A stretch of DNA of 64,000 nt, from assembly GCA_963575745.1 (NCBI GenBank), contig CAUYUJ010014180.1:185001-249000 (forward strand), in the 5' to 3' direction. Under the pieces are notes generated by a model. That model was not told where the DNA came from and made no database searches. It was given only the letters and a program-made list of their open reading frames with translations. Shown here in pieces: positions 1-10,495 of the stretch (positions are counted from its first letter, which is position 1; each line of letters opens with the position of its first letter). This stretch comes from Prorocentrum cordatum (taxonomy: Eukaryota; Sar; Dinophyceae; Prorocentrales; Prorocentraceae). The position numbers and the translations under genes are program-made.

Positions 1-97
1 GGCCGTTTCGAACCCGCGGCAAGAAGAGAAGTGGGCACAGCTTCAGAGACACGGCGCTCTGGCAAAATCTGAACATAAGTCTCAATCGCATCTGAAG

Positions 98-1350
98 TCA
101 CCAACGCCAGGGGATCTCGGACCCAGCCGCCCCTCGAACACATCGACGCCAACTCGAGCGAGCACCCCCTGGACAAGCGGCCCTCAGCGCGAAGCGTGCC
201 ACTCGCAACTGCTTGAGCTCACCGTTAGGCAGCCCCTGGACGCTGACCCCCCAGGGGGCCCCGGCTGAGACCCCAGCCCTGAAAACACCCCCTACCTTGG
301 CCCCATGGGTGGCGACCCTGCGCCTACTAGCGCCAGTAGCATTTCCCCCTAGATATCCGTACACCTGGCATCTCGACTGGCAGGGCAGCTGGCACCCCTC
401 GGGCACGCCATCCGCCAACTCCTTCGAAGAAGCTAGAAGGCCAACTTTCTTCCAGGCAGTGGGCAAATCCACGGCAGTCAGATCCGCAACTAAAGACTGA
501 GCTGCCCGACGGATCTCCCCGCGGACGACTTGCACCCCGCCGACGGCATGCATCGACACATCATCGATCGCACTCTTGACCCAAGCAGCTGGGCTGGGCG
601 TCGCCGCGCGGCGCAGGCTCGCTAAAAGGAGGAGCCGCGCCAGCGTGGTCGCCCCAGAACACCCTGCTGCAATGGCCCCATTCGGATTGGTGGCGCGGCC
701 GATCGCCCCTTGCCACGTCACTCTACGAAGCGCTCGATACATTGCACAATATGCACGGAGCAACGGCAAAGGAAAATCAGCGCGCCGAGATGCATCGAGA
801 AACTCCCGACGGAAGATGGGATCATAGAACTTCCTGAGGCCAAGAAAAGGGTCGCCGTTTCCAGCCCCGGGGTCGCGCGAGCGCACGCTGCCAACGCGTC
901 GAGGTCCCACGCGCTCTCATCACAGGCTGTGCTGGGACTCATCCCCCAGAAGAACCGAGAGTCAACCGCCCGCCCCCATCGAGAGCACAGCCCGCGACGG
1001 ATCCTGCCCCAAACCAGCGCAGTCAGAGGGCGCAGCCCTACGGGGCGAACGCCCCCTGATGGCTTTTCGAGAAAGACCGCCAGCATCGGCCGCATGGCCC
1101 CTGCGCTCGGCCGTCTGTCGAACGCCGAAAAGATCTCAGCAAACTCCTCGACCAGCGGCAGGGGCGGCTGGAGCAGCAGGCGCGGGCCGAATTCGCCCCG
1201 GCCCAGGCGCGCTGAGGGGCCGACCGCGGACGCCGCCCCAAGCGCCATCTCAACCGAGATCGGATCGAACGAGCCCTCGACGGCCCAGCCGCACCGGCGC
1301 AGCAACTCCCCCCGAGAGCGCTTGCACCAGGTTGGCACCCAGTCCTTCAA
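98..1350 (-). pseudogene. Reverse transcriptase fragment of element A, frameshifted
   Basis: The first part (1350 to about 840) carries finger motifs including LEKPSGGVRPVGLRPL, the usual conserved block before the palm. The second part (about 840 to 98) is in another frame and carries LRKFYDP (motif A region), AIAAGCSGATTLARLL (motif B) and AIDDVSMHAVG (motif C, DD at about 565). The frames change at about 838-841, exactly where motif A should supply its catalytic aspartate. The sequence there reads as a one-base loss in that Asp codon. Length and motif spacing fit an RT palm. It is non-functional as read. Confidence 0.75.
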
Positions 1351-2189
1351 AGTCTGGCCGGGGGCCTCCTGGCCGACCAGCGGGGCGAGATCCCCCGACA
1401 GACCCCCCTCCCCCTTATCAGCGGGAATCTGCAGTGGGAGGGAGCGGAGCCCTTGATGAACCCGCGACCGACCTTAGAGCCTCGCTCCACCGCCGAAGCC
1501 AGAGCCCAGGACCTCCACTTCTCGCGGCCATCCGCCCCCCCCCGCCCCACCCTGCGCGCGGCTTCATCCTGGGCGAGATCAACTCAAGAGCCCCTAGTGT
1601 CTTCGGCCCCCAGCCGAGCAAAGACGGCGCCCAAAGCGAGACCCCCTAGACCCTCGACCTCGGCAGTCACGAGCAGGGCCTCCGAAGGCTGGGCTGCAGC
1701 TCGAATGCGGGACTGATCCCTCTCCCCTTCAGAAACTCACTGACTTGGCGGCGGAGCGATAGCCACCTCTGAGCATATAAGCTCGAATGCGCATGAAGCT
1801 CTTGGCCCCAGGCAGCTCGGAGCGGCACGAGCCGCCACTGGCAACCCCTGGCCCTGCCCAGGCACATGCGGTCCTGGATGTCGTGGACCTCACAGAGGGC
1901 CATCCCAGCCGCCTCGAACCGCCCGGAGGCCGCCCCCAGGTGATCCGAGCCCGAAAAATCAGGGCCATCCCAGGGATCAGAAAAACATCGCTCCCCTCTC
2001 CTCCTTGGACTTGGGCAGCGGAAGCGCCCGAGGCACCACCCGCCCCCAGACCTTGGCCTGGCCAGCAGGGTGATGGAGCGCAAGAGCCGCTGCGCAATGC
2101 GGGCCCGAAGGCGCGTCTACGAGCCCATCGCAGCTGCGGACAGGAAACGATACTCACTTGCTGAGCACAAAAAAGTCGTAGCAATGGTC
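1351..2189 (-). other. Linker of element A between endonuclease and RT
   Basis: GC-rich stretch where the minus strand has overlapping partial ORFs in several frames (for example 2083-1667 and 2274-1729). It lies where a LINE ORF2 has its endonuclease-RT linker. A piece reading RPSGPTCRDHCYDFFVLSK near 2220-2160 resembles the end of an endonuclease domain (the 'IDFFVVS' region) but is followed by a stop. No intact reading frame and no further recognisable domain. Confidence 0.4.
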
Positions 2190-2745
2190 GCGGCACGTCG
2201 GCCCTGAAGGCCGCACTACGCAAGCCCCCACGTGGTCTATCCACTAGGCCTGTCGGAGAGACCCGGGGCATCAATGTTCCAGTCGCCTCCGGTGATGAAA
2301 GGGGCCCCTGCCGACTCTACCACCTCACTGACATGGTCTAAGTAATCAATGTTCGCCCCTGCGAAGCCCAGAGCCGCGCGCCCATGCACAGAGATGAACA
2401 GAAACTGATTGACTGGCGAAAGGGCGACTCGACGTGCAACAATCCTTTTCCGAGCAGTTCTCATGAGCGAAGGTCGCTGAACCAAACTGTGAATGAACTA
2501 AATAAAACCGCCGTGCCACCTGAGGATTCTCGCGCTTCTTCCCCCGCCCTAGCCGAAGCCCCAGACGACGATGCGCAACCTGCCTTCGCAGTCCAAGACC
2601 GAGGCGAGGCCAGCTGGTGAGGAAGAAACCGATGCTCTTGAAATAAAACCCCGCCGTATACTGCGTCCTTTACCTCCTTGGCCCACTCCAAGAACTTCAA
2701 GCCCGTGGCCCAAGCCTTGGACTTGTACGTCACGAGCGAAAAATA
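2190..2745 (-). pseudogene. Endonuclease (EEP family) fragment of element A, frameshifted
   Basis: Reading on the minus strand, SLVTYKSKAW begins the domain at about 2739, followed by VLFQEHRF with the expected catalytic Glu at about 2637, then an ESSGGTAVLF block. The frame changes at about 2470. The next frame has NQFLFISVHG, GFAGANIDYLDHV and FITGGDWNID (catalytic Asp/Asn pair, about 2287). This is the order of motifs in the endonuclease/exonuclease/phosphatase domain that nicks target DNA for LINE retrotransposition. The last His motif is not found in frame. Broken, but the family assignment is fairly safe. Confidence 0.7.
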
Positions 2746-3000
2746 TCCGATCCAGCAGCCTCCGCTGGGGAGGTGCCGCTCTGGAATGGGGCATCGGCCA
2801 CCCTCCCGTGAAAGGCCCAGAACAGAGGCTGGGCAGGGGGGCAGGCACCGACCACCCGCGCGTCTGCCGCCGCCCACTCATGCCCGCTGCACACCCCCTT
2901 CGGGATCTGCCCTGGCACAAGGCTCGAGGGCTCCCCCAGGACGACTGAACACCCCGAAAGCAGCGCCGTGTTTCTGGCCAGAAGCTGTGTAGACTGCGAG
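2745..3000. repeat. Diverged ~250-bp duplication, copy 1
   Basis: Matches 3620-3870 in the same orientation over about 240 bp with scattered substitutions and small indels. Shared landmarks are the 'ggggcatcggccaccctc' block, 'cacccgcgcgtctgc', 'cgggatctgccctggc' and 'gcaccccgaaa'. The offset between copies is about 870 bp. It sits just 5' of the endonuclease remnant of element A. Confidence 0.8.
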
Positions 3001-3619
3001 CTGGCCGCCCCCGTAGACTGAGCCTGGCGTCGCACCGTGGAGCGGCCGCGCGGCTGCCCCTGGCTCGGGGGCGGGGCTGAAGGGTGCTCCCAGAGCTGCT
3101 CCCCACCCCGCCCAGACCAAACCGCCGCCCCTCCTGTCAACTGCAGACCCGCCCACGCTGCCCCTCCAGCAACGGCTCGCTCTCGCATCCTCGCGCCGAC
3201 GGCGGCCCGAGGGCCCGCGGCGCTCGGATGGGCCCACGGGAACGGCAGAAGACAAACCCACCGACGCCCCAGCTACGGCAGCACCAGCCTCAGCAGCCCT
3301 GGGCTACACAACCCTGCCCCTTTTCGCCTTTTTACCGCACGGGTGCACCTGAGGGCAAGCCCTGGCAAAACAATCGGCGACTGAGTCGAGTTCCTCGCGC
3401 TGTTTACCCCTTGAGTGCACCTGGAGGCTGGGACTTGCGTTCCAATACCTGCAACCCCCTGCTCCGTGACGGCATGGGGCTCTGGCGAGAGCCGCTTTGG
3501 GATCAGTGGTTCGCGCGAGGTTAGGCCGATCTCCAGCGCGGATCGACCCGCAGCACCCGCGCCCCCACGTATCGCAGCACAAATCGAACCCGACGACGTA
3601 GCACACCATCCTGAGGGAC
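3001..3619. other. GC-rich spacer inside element A, no recognised gene
   Basis: Lies between the two diverged copies. Several short ORFs are open on both strands, as expected for GC-rich DNA, but none shows a domain. It probably belongs to the 5' part of element A. Confidence 0.4.
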
Positions 3620-3870
3620 AGCTCCATCCAGACTCAGCAGGGGGGGTGCCGCTGTGAACTGGGGCATCGGCCACCCTCTCGTGAGAGGCCTAGAACGAAG
3701 GCTGGGCAGGGCGACTGGCATCGGCCACCCGCGCGTCTGCGGCAGTCCACGCCAGCCCGCTGCACCCCCCCTTCGGGGTCTGCCCTGGCTCGAGGCTCGA
3801 GCCCCCCCCGCCCCAAGAGGGCTGAGCACCCCGAAAAGGGCGCCGTGCCTCGGCGCCCGTTGGCACAAGA
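3620..3870. repeat. Diverged ~250-bp duplication, copy 2
   Basis: Second copy of the block at 2745-3000, about 870 bp away in direct orientation. It could reflect an internal tandem duplication of the 5' region of element A or two nested insertions. Confidence 0.8.
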
Positions 3871-4001
3871 AAGTACAATACACGGGCCCCACGAGGGAGC
3901 TGTGAGAGGTATGGGTTCCTGAACGCTGGGCTCAGACTTCGCAAGTGGGGGCGCACCTCCCTCTTGCCACACCCAAGTTCACTGAGCATCCTTGCTCCGG
4001 A

Positions 4002-4038
4002 CTTGAGCCAGAATGGCTTGAGCCAAAATGGCCACGGA
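4002..4038 (-). other. Relict dinoflagellate spliced-leader doublet
   Basis: On the plus strand, 4017-4038 matches the reverse complement of the 22-nt DinoSL with one mismatch (core CTTGAGCCAAAATGGC). Directly next to it, 4002-4016 repeats CTTGAGCCAGAATGG, one mismatch to the same 15 nt. Read on the minus strand this is a full leader followed by a leader lacking its first seven bases. That is the known signature of a retroposed trans-spliced mRNA whose relict leader (AG at positions 6-7) was used again as a splice acceptor. The leader directly abuts the (GGA)n tract at 4037-4112. Confidence 0.85.
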
Positions 4039-4200
4039 AGGAGGAGGAGGAGGAGGAGGAGGAGGAGGAGGAGGAAGAGGAGGAGGAGGAGGAGGAGGAG
4101 GAGGAGGAGGAGGGGGGGGGAGGCAGGGGAGAGGGAGAGGAGGGAGAAGGACAAAGAGGAGTAATAGGAGGGGGAGAGAGAGAGAGAGAGAGAAGAGGAG
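4037..4200. repeat. (GGA)n microsatellite followed by purine-rich and (GA)n tract
   Basis: About 25 GGA triplets at 4037-4112 with one interruption, then a G run, then GGGAGA-type purine sequence and (GA)n at about 4174-4194. The whole tract is polypurine on the plus strand. Confidence 0.95.
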
Positions 4201-4915
4201 GCTTCCCCAGGCATCTCTCTGTCCCCATGGCTACGGGCCTGCATGGGAGGATGAGTAGGGATGAAGCGAGTTCGAGGGAAGATAAAAGGGCTGCTGGGCT
4301 CGTTTCCAATGGGACGCTGTAGATCCTGGATGGTTCTATGGAATCGGAGGGTAAGGAGGAGGACCAATGTAAACCCAGCGCACATCAACAATTCTAGAAC
4401 ACCCACCCCCCTCCACATGAATGATTACACAAACTCCGTTCCACGACTGCGAATCATCAGAACCTGAGAGTGCTAGAATTGTGCTATTCATATGGCCTCG
4501 CCAGGGGAAGGGTCGATCTGGGAGGGCTGAAATATGTTGAACCACGTGGCCCTGCCACAGGAAGTAGCAGGACTGGAATAACGTGGAGCCCTATAGGCGC
4601 TACAGTGTGCATGAGCACCACAAAACATAGACCGCATCAAATGGCAACCGCGCAATGAGTGTGAGAAAGAACCGCCCTCAATGCACGCAGCATTACACAT
4701 AGTAAAGATAAACGTGCACACCGCCACAAAGGTACCACACATTTGAAAAGGATACGCCCTAGCAGACGTGTAACTGTTGGAACCTTCAAAGGCTACGATG
4801 ATACAATGCGCGAACGGGCGAGCAAAATGTTGAACACTGTATGCCTCCCCTCATCCGTGCAACTGTCGAATCAATCGACTGGTGAAGCAATCGTCCTCCC
4901 CCTATCCAACCCCTC
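4201..4915. other. Unique sequence, nothing recognised
   Basis: Moderate-GC sequence with only short ORFs below 100 codons on either strand. No domain, RNA or repeat family seen. Confidence 0.5.
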
Positions 4916-4934
4916 CTCCTCCTCCTCCTCCTCC

Positions 4935-4965
<31 letters not shown>

Positions 4966-4988
4966 CATCCTCATCCTCCTCATCATTC
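4916..4988. repeat. (TCC)n-(TCA)n microsatellite
   Basis: Compound trinucleotide tract that changes from TCC to TCA and back. Confidence 0.95.
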
Positions 4989-5460
4989 CCCTGCGTGGGC
5001 CCTGTGTGCCGTATCCTGGTACATGGCGCTTCCTGACCTTAGGGCGCACTGTCACGTTACCTTGTGGATGCTGGCAGGAAGAGGTGCATGGCCAATTGTT
5101 GTTCGGCACCCGCAGTTTGGCGTCTTTCGCCTTGCTGCTTATGGCGTTAGTTGCGCCCGTAGCACTGGCTTTGGGACCGGGCACGGGGATTGCGCATTTG
5201 GTTGAATGGTGGGGCCATGTGGTCCGTAAATCCCACGGGGCCTTGTGTCCACTCACACTGGGGAACAAACCCAATTGCCCATGCCGCATGGCCCATGCCA
5301 GTCGATCCGGCAGGGTTGGCCGTGGATTGGGGTCCGGCACCCTACGCACCACACCGTCTCGTCTGGGCAGCGAGTCATGGGCGACGAGGTCACCTCACTG
5401 ATCCCTGACAAGATTGTTTGATTTGGTGTATGCCACTCTCTGGTTTTCACATGCTCCACA
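4989..5460. other. Unique sequence, nothing recognised
   Basis: Short ORFs on both strands only (longest on the plus strand at 5006-5401, 131 codons). None has a recognisable motif, and the overlapping frames carry no codon signature I can defend. Confidence 0.45.
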
Positions 5461-5750
5461 TCCTGCTGCTCCTCCTCCTCCTCCTCCTTCTCCGCCTCCT
5501 AATCCTCCTTCTCTTCCTCTTCCTCCTCCTCATCATCATCCGCCTCCTCCTGCTCCTCCTCTCATCCCAGAACTCTCTGCCCAGTGCCGGAGGCCTGGGA
5601 GGGAAGAGGAGGACGACAAAGGGGGAGGAGGAGGACGAGGAGAAGGAGGAAGGACGAGAAGGAGACGTAAGAGCAGGAGGAGGAAGAAGGGAAGCAAGAG
5701 GATGAAGAGCAGGACAAATAATAGAAGGAGCAGGAGAAGGGGGAATCCGC
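5461..5750. repeat. Pyrimidine (CTC)n tract followed by purine (GGA)n tract
   Basis: CTC-rich from 5461 to about 5570, then GGA/AGGA-rich from about 5590 to 5750 on the same strand. The two halves could pair as imperfect inverted repeats. Confidence 0.85.
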
Positions 5751-5924
5751 CGACCCTGTCGGCGTGTGCGAGGGGCTTGGCTGTTCGAGTCGTCGTCTCC
5801 GTCGGTAGTCGCCTCCGTCGTCCCCTTTCCCTGCAGCTTCCTTCTCAAGCTGGTGAGCGAGAGAAAAATCTAGCAGTGTCGTAATCGAGTCGAAGGGAAG
5901 CCCCTTCCCTTTGATCCCTTCCCC

Positions 5925-5985
5925 AGGGGGGGGGGGGGACCCCGGGGGCGGAGGGGGGGGGTCCCGGGAGGGGTGGGGGGGCAGA
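5925..5985. repeat. G-run cluster
   Basis: Several runs of 5-13 G separated by CCC or short spacers, for example 'accccgggggcggagg'. It directly precedes the 15-bp minisatellite and could form G-quadruplexes on the plus strand. Confidence 0.8.
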
Positions 5986-5989
5986 TTCG

Positions 5990-6275
5990 TTGTTCCTGGG
6001 GCGGCCTAGAAACTTCGAAAACACTCCAAATGAGGTCCGAATGCCCAAGATGGCCCCCGAGACGGCCCAAGAGGGCCCCGAGTCGCCCACAGATCGGCCG
6101 AAAACGCCCAAGATAGCCCCAAGACCGTCCAAGAAGCCTCCAAGACGTCCCAGGCCCCCTCCAAGAGACCCCCAGGAAGCCCCAAGAGGCCCCCACGAGG
6201 CTTCCAAGCGGCCCCTAAGAGCTTCCCAAGAGGCCCACAAACTACCCCCAAGAGGCCCCCAAGAGCGCTCGTCGT
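5990..6275. repeat. 15-bp-period CCAAGA/GGCCC minisatellite, block 1
   Basis: Degenerate units close to CCCAAGAGGGCCC recur about every 15 bp. On the minus strand this reads as pentapeptide-like repeats such as SWGHLG and RLGGLL, and on the plus strand as PK.AP-type repeats. Blocks of the same family occur at 14490-14720, 38020-38990 and, in the opposite orientation, 42830-43330. The open frames across it (for example 5990-6370) are by-products of the 15-bp period. Confidence 0.8.
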
Positions 6276-6279
6276 CGTT

Positions 6280-6309
<30 letters not shown>
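6266..6309. repeat. (TCG)n microsatellite
   Basis: Near-perfect run of TCG/GTC triplets with one TTG interruption, at the end of the 15-bp minisatellite block. Confidence 0.95.
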
Positions 6310-6310
<1 letters not shown>

Positions 6311-6364
6311 TTCAGGGTCGGCGGCACCGGCCGTAAGGCCTTCGCAATAATAAAAAAGACGGGG

Positions 6365-6540
6365 AAGTAGAACAAGAAAAATAAGCAGTAAGAAATAGTA
6401 AGGGGAGAACAAGGTGGGAGAGAAGGAAAGAGGAATGAGGGAAGAATGGGAGGAAGGCGGGGAAAAGGACGGAGTAGGAAGAAGGGAAGGAGAGGGGAGA
6501 AGAGGGCGAGAGGGGAGAAAGAGTGAGGTAAGTAGAAGGA
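6365..6540. repeat. Polypurine tract
   Basis: Long, nearly uninterrupted run of A and G on the plus strand with no fixed period. The minus strand gives Ser/Leu/Pro-rich ORFs that are compositional artefacts. Confidence 0.75.
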
Positions 6541-7320
6541 CCCAGAGCACATCGAACTTGCTCGTGAGCGGCCCCATGAAGACAGGCTGAACAGGTTGAC
6601 AAATATGCCAGCAAGCAAATATGTGTATCCATGCTCGGTCCTCGGGTGCTGCAACTCTGGTGTGCCGACCTTCGCACATGTACGCTGCTAAGCTTCCACA
6701 AGACGCTCACCGTGTATATGTCCCAGGGTACCTGACGAAGTCTCACCCCATTTGTAGCTGCAACAAGTGGCAGCATGCAGATTGGTGAGCTGAAGAATCA
6801 GCAGCCCACCGACAAGAACTTTTCGTCGTGCCAGGAGCACACCAGCACACGAGTCTTCACCGACGTATGGAGCATCAGCCTTGCTACACAGAGTGCGGAA
6901 AAATTGGACGGGTGCGCAGCATGGCGAAGCTTGAAAAATTGGGCAGCTGAGCAGGACGATGCATTGCTTGCAACTCCTATTGCAGAGAACTCTTGACCTT
7001 CACATGTCTGCTATCTTTTTCAAAATGAGCAGTGGACAAGGCACTGATGCAATCTGCATTCAGACCAGAATCTGTCTCTGGTCACAGCACCGACATGCAA
7101 GTGTCACGTGCGTCTGAAGCACGTCAACATGGTGCAAGCAGGGCCTCAGCTGTTGAAAACCACAAACGTGGCATTTACTCGCGCCTATGAAATACACACG
7201 CTGCTTATCGTGTCAAATCGCGCGGGCAACCGCGAGCGACTCTACGCCCACGATCGGTGCCCCTGCGCACTTGCTCCGCCATCTTCGAGCAGAGATCCGG
7301 AGAATCTGCCGAAACCTCGA
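6541..7320. other. Unique sequence with one small ORF of unknown nature
   Basis: The only frame worth noting is plus-strand 6775-6996 (73 codons, beginning MQIGELKNQQ, ending IAENS). It has mixed, non-repetitive composition but no motif I recognise and no second line of evidence. The rest shows nothing. Confidence 0.3.
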
Positions 7321-7500
7321 AAACTCCTCCTCACCATCATCCTCCAATTTCTCCCTCTCCTGCTCACCCTGCTTCTCCTGCTTATGGTCTGGCTCTGGCT
7401 CTGCATGCTCCCCTTGCTCCCCTTGCTCCTGCTACTGCTGCTGCTGCTGCTCCTCGTCGTCCTCCTCCCCCGCTCCTCCTGGTCCTCCTGATCCCCCACC
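7321..7500. repeat. CTC/CTG-rich tract
   Basis: TCC-rich sequence with a (CTG)n core at about 7428-7450. It precedes the first copy of the higher-order repeat leader. Confidence 0.8.
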
Positions 7501-7619
7501 CCTGCTCCATATGCATAACGAACCCCTGTCGCACCTCAAGACGGTCAAGACGCGTCCATATGCCGGGCCAGGCGTTTCGCTTGGGACTTCCTGAAGTAGC
7601 ACCCTGAACCTAAAACTGA

Positions 7620-7860
7620 GAAGCTCCATCAGTTGCAAGATGGAGGGCTGGTCGTTTTCAAATTGCAGCTCTCGCCCTAGCGCCCCGTACAATCGGTTCA
7701 AAACCTTCCAGCAGCTCCAAGGATGGATGGCCCGCCGTTTTCAAAATGCAACTCTCGCCGCACAGCCGCACCACACACGCTGTACAGCTTCCAATAGTTA
7801 CAACAGATGGTGGCCAACACGTTTTTAACATGCGGTTCTCGATTGAGACTGCCTCGAGTT
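7620..7860. repeat. 83-bp satellite, decayed copies
   Basis: Two to three diverged units recognisable by GATGGAGGGC..., CAAA.TGCAGCTCTCGCC and TTCAAAA. Poorly conserved compared with the arrays at 9361 and 11895. Confidence 0.65.
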
Positions 7861-8099
7861 CAATGGCCCCACGTTGCAAAGGGTGCAAACGATACACAGA
7901 TATAGAGGGGGCTCTGTTTCAATATAGAGCTGTCGCCTGAGACTTCCACTACGCTGATGATCACAACGTTGAAGTTTTGTGAAACTTACACAGATGGAGG
8001 ATGTTCAAAACGGGGCAACTGCTGGGCACTTCATAAAACTCATCATCCTACCTCTTTGCGTTTATTCAGCTAAAGGATGGACTGTGAGCTCAATCTGCT

Positions 8100-9260
8100 C
8101 CACTACAAAATGCTTCACATCATACTCATCATATTATGTCTGGTCATCACCGTCCCCATCCTCCTCATTCTCCTTCTCCTCATATTCATCCCCATCGTCC
8201 CTCTACCTATCCTCCTCACAATCCTCCACCTCGTTCACTTCTTCTCCCAATGGGAGGAGTTGCACCTGTTTTCCATATGATCCGTATCCCCCTCCTTCTG
8301 TTCCTCTCCATCCTCCCCGTGCTCTGCCATATTATCCGAATCATGCTTCGGCTCCTGCTCCTTCTCCACATCCACCTCCTCTTCCAGCTGAGTCCGCGGC
8401 CCCCGCACGCACCTCACTTTGAGGTGTGTGTGTGTGTGTGTGTCCACCGGGGCTAGGCGTGCTGCCGCCAAGTGTCCTCTCGAAAAAAACAAGCAAGGGG
8501 TATGCCCATCCAGGATGCTTTCTCAGCACCCGAAGTGGATGGCGCCACTCCGCCTGGGTGCCCGCGACAGGGCGCACCTCCTCCAGGTTCGTCTTCTCAT
8601 CCTCCTCATTACGTCTCCTCATCCTCCGTCTTGTCCTGTCCCTTCCCCTCCTCCTCCTCCTCATCGTCCTCCTCCTCCTCCTCTTCCTCCATCTCCTCCT
8701 CCTCCTCATCATCATGATCAGCATCACCATCTTCATCAGACTCATCAGATTCATCATCATGATGCTCGTCGTCATCCTCTCCATCATCCGCATCGAAAAC
8801 TTAAACATCATCAGCATCAGCATCAACAACATCAGTACTACTATCATCATCACCATCACTGGAAGTACCAGCATCAGCATCATCATGATCATCACCAGCA
8901 TCAGCATCATCACCATCATCATCACCATCAGCATCAGCACCAGCATCGTCCTCCTCCGCCTCATCATCTCCATCATCATCATCCTCATCATCAGCATCAT
9001 CATCATCATCATCATCATCGTCATCATCAGAATCATCAGCATCATCATGGCAATCCCCCTGTCCTTTCCCTTCCCCGTGCTTCAAAAGTCCCTCCCCATT
9101 CCTACCCTTCCTTTCCCTCTCCACCTACCCCTTACCCCTTCCACTTCCCCTCCTCCGACTCCTCCTCCAGTCCCTCCCCTCCGTTGCCCACTCACCCGTT
9201 CTCCCCCATCCCACTCATCATCCCCCCTCCTCCATTCCTTCTCCTTATGGATAACTCCTC
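8100..9260. repeat. Compound TCC/TCA/(GT) tract
   Basis: Pyrimidine-rich with TCC/TCA triplets, a (GT)n run at 8425-8442, a short non-repetitive island at about 8445-8590, then dense TCC and TCA/CAG/CAC triplets at 8590-9050 and C/T-rich sequence to 9260. Long open frames here, such as 8426-9331, change character with the repeat phase and are not genes. Confidence 0.85.
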
Positions 9261-9360
9261 CCTGTCGCAACCCGAGGCCAGTTTTTAGGGCGGCCCGGGC
9301 GTTGCCCCTGAGACGCCCTCCCCATGTATGACTCTGACGCTTAAAAAGTGACACCAGTTT

Positions 9361-9895
9361 CACAAATGGAGGGCGGGTGGTTTTCAAGATGTGGATCTCG
9401 CTTCAGCGCCGCGCACCTTCGATTTTGGGGATTCGCAAGAGCTTCACGGATTGAGGGCGGTTCCTTTTCAAAATGTGGCTCTCGCCTTAGCGCCGCGCGC
9501 ATTCATTTTTCAAATTTGCAAGAGCTTCATGGATTGAGGGCGGTTCCTTTTCAAAATGTGGCTCTCGCCTTAGCGCCGCGCACATTCGTGTTTTTTCTTT
9601 TTCTTTTTTAACCAAAAAAATGCAAGAGCTTCACGGATTGAGGACGGGTGGCTTTCAAAATGTGGCTCTCGCCTTAGCGCCGCGTACAGTCGTTTTCAAA
9701 TTTGCAAGAGCTTCATGGATTGAGGACGGGTGGTTTTTTTGATGTGGCTCTCGCCTCAGCGCCGCGCACATTCGTTTTAAACATGTGCAAGAGCTTCACG
9801 GATTGAGGGCGGTTCCGTTTCAAAATGCAGCTCTCGCAACAGCGCCGCGAACATCTGATTTTTAAACCCAAAAAATGCAAGAGTTTCACGGGTTC
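9361..9895. repeat. 83-bp satellite array, six copies
   Basis: The marker GTGGCTCTCGCCTTAGCGCC (or a close variant) begins at about 9391, 9475, 9558, 9662, 9744 and 9827. Spacing is 82-84 bp, except one 104-bp unit with a T/A-rich insertion. The units are well conserved and share TTGCAAGAGCTTCA.GGATT. Confidence 0.92.
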
Positions 9896-10205
9896 CCATG
9901 ATCAACGAACCAGAAATCGTGTTTGAGAAGGATTCCGGATCGACTATGCGGGCGCAACAGTTATGTTGTTTCGCTGTTTTGAGGTCACAAAAACGGCGTT
10001 CTGGCACGATTCTGGATCGTCAAGACGGACTCAGCACTCAGGTTGATACGTAGCGTTGAATCCCGGGAACAACTTTTTGGCACGCTTCAGGATCTTCATT
10101 GTCTTCCAACGAGGCACTTCCTTCAATGGAAATGAACCGTTGTACGGGCCTATGAAGAGGGAGCTTGGAGGGAGGGTTAATTCCAACACCTTGATGACTC
10201 TTGGG
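9896..10205. repeat. Spacer of the higher-order repeat, copy 1
   Basis: Homologous to 12250-12562 by the shared blocks AACGGCGTTCTGGCA, GGCACTTCC...CAATG and CCTATGA.GAGG. It contains its own degenerate ~72-bp internal repetition (GTTGAA.CCC...GGAAC). Confidence 0.7.
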
Positions 10206-10209
10206 TTTC

Positions 10210-10463
10210 CACTGGTCCTCCTCCTCCTCCTCCTCCTCATGCTCATCCTCCCTTACTCCTTCTCCTCCTCCTCCTCCTCCTCCTCCTCCTCCTCCTGCTC
10301 TCCCTGCTCCTCCTCCCGCTGCTCATCCTGAATATTCATCCCCCTCATCAACATTAGCAACGGCATCATCAGCATCGCCACCACCACCACCACAACCACC
10401 ACCACCATACTCAGCAGCTAAACCATCAACATCATCACCAGCAGCAGCATCATTCCGCCGTAA

Positions 10464-10495
<32 letters not shown>

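Larger units (their letters stand above)
1..4038 (-). mobile_element. Decayed non-LTR retroelement A with 5' spliced-leader relict
   Basis: On the minus strand the order is spliced-leader doublet (4038-4002), a GC-rich 5' part holding two related ~240-bp blocks, an endonuclease (about 2739-2190), a linker (about 2190-1350) and a reverse transcriptase (1350-98). The RT end continues off the window. This endonuclease-then-RT order is that of a LINE ORF2. Every domain is split between frames, so this is a dead copy. The RT motifs resemble RT fragments common in dinoflagellate genomes. Linking the spliced leader to the ORF2 remnant over the intervening ~1.2 kb is inference: no ORF1 could be recognised there. 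Confidence 0.6.

Noticed and set aside
2134-2157. GTGAGT...CAG sequence on the minus strand resembling a tiny intron
   Set aside because: Only about 24 bp between donor-like and acceptor-like sites, too short to be spliced; it lies in a decayed element.
5990-6370. Pro/Lys-rich plus-strand ORF and WGHLG-type minus-strand ORFs as proteins
   Set aside because: Direct by-products of the 15-bp minisatellite; reported as a repeat instead.
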